Shown here in pieces: positions 63,780-64,000 of a DNA stretch of 64,000 bases (the first letter of the stretch is position 1; every line of letters starts with the position of its first letter). Below the pieces are notes generated by a model that searched no databases, was not told where the DNA came from, and saw only the letters and a list, made by a program, of their open reading frames with translations. Location: positions 1,674,001 through 1,738,000 of the forward strand of contig OY282447.1 of the NCBI GenBank assembly GCA_958296165.1, in the 5' to 3' direction. The position numbers and the translations under genes are program-made. This DNA comes from an uncultured Pseudomonadales bacterium (GTDB lineage Bacteria > Pseudomonadota > Gammaproteobacteria > Pseudomonadales > Azotimanducaceae).

Positions 63780-64000
63780 TAGGTTGGTCGCTTCGTGCCG
63801 CAACTGGATTCTGGTTTCGATGATGCGCTCGAAATCCGCCGCTAGGCGCTGCGCCTTGTTCTTGCATCGGGGCACCGGAATGGCGAGCTCCCGCACGCGC
63901 CGGCCGATGGTGTCGATGATGTCCTGCGTGAAACGCTTGGCGCGCACCTGCAACTGCACGATCGGCGTGTTGAGCAAGGCGAACAGGAGCCACGGAGACA
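63780..64000 (-). pseudogene. DNA N6-methyltransferase / type I-like restriction-modification protein, 3' part, split by IS
   Basis: Minus-strand frame open to the window edge: LLFALLNTPIVQLQVRAKRF, then TQDIIDTIGRRVRELAIPVP and RLAADFERIIETRIQLRHEATNL. This pattern (two-helix LLNTP...Q segment, DIIDT.G.R..EL..P.P) is that of the target-recognition-like C-terminal region of N6-adenine DNA methyltransferases and type I restriction-modification proteins. The reading is cut at the CTAG where the IS sits. The catalytic part lies outside the window, so the exact family is uncertain. Confidence 0.6.

Overview
The window is visibly G+C-rich bacterial DNA with short intergenic gaps. Several gene orders are typical of Gammaproteobacteria: divergent ssb/uvrA, rnfH facing bamE-recN, a division and cell-wall (dcw) cluster ending ftsQ-ftsA-ftsZ-lpxC, ribF next to lspA, and csrA. 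LpxC, BamE and a DAP-type MurE indicate a diderm envelope with meso-diaminopimelate peptidoglycan. The mix of trimmed housekeeping operons, CoA-linked catabolic genes and insertion sequences (IS) suggests an uncultured, possibly host-associated, gammaproteobacterium; that last step is inference.

Layout. 1-8.6 kb: tail-specific protease, a ThrS lacking the TGS domain behind a structured leader, ssb, uvrA, a GGCT-like protein and RnfH. 8.7-10.1 kb: a decayed IS630-type element inserted between rnfH and bamE. 10.4-13.3 kb: bamE, recN and a FimT/GspH-like pseudopilin. 13.3-15.8 kb: metallo-beta-lactamase-fold hydrolase, enoyl-CoA hydratase and SDR oxidoreductase. 15.9-21.5 kb: a tightly coupled minus-strand operon of a NUDT19-like Nudix protein, an ABC ATPase, a large FtsX-type permease, an AttH/CrtC-like lipoprotein and a second Nudix hydrolase. 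21.6-22.3 kb: a Phd/PIN toxin-antitoxin pair. 22.7-36.5 kb: rsmH-ftsL-ftsI-murE-mraY-murD-ftsW-murC-ftsQ-ftsA-ftsZ-lpxC, with murF, murG, ddl/murB and mraZ absent and neighbouring genes closed up by overlaps.

36.6-45.3 kb: DUF4143-type ATPase, PqaA-like protein, GPH-type transporter, YejA-like oligopeptide-binding protein, csrA, an RluA-type pseudouridine synthase and an M28-like peptidase. 45.4-62.8 kb: an accessory catabolic region with an acyl-CoA dehydrogenase-like flavoprotein, two related amidohydrolases, a frameshifted tandem CaiB/BaiF CoA-transferase, a VOC epimerase, an ACT-domain aromatic amino acid hydroxylase, a MaoC-like dehydratase, an alpha/beta hydrolase and a PhyH dioxygenase. 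Interleaved are ribF-lspA, a YejF-like double ATPase, a periplasmic ATP-dependent DNA ligase (LigE) and an IS5-type element. 62.9 kb to the end: an IS5/IS427-type element that split the 3' end of a DNA-methyltransferase-like gene running off the window.

Recurring themes. All three insertion sequences lie in CTAG targets. A short repeat (GAGCCYTCAGCG...) recurs near gene 3' ends and is expanded to about nine copies at 59.4-59.6 kb. A GTGTAGGARATCG motif occurs in the intergenic regions beside ssb/uvrA, recN and ligE.
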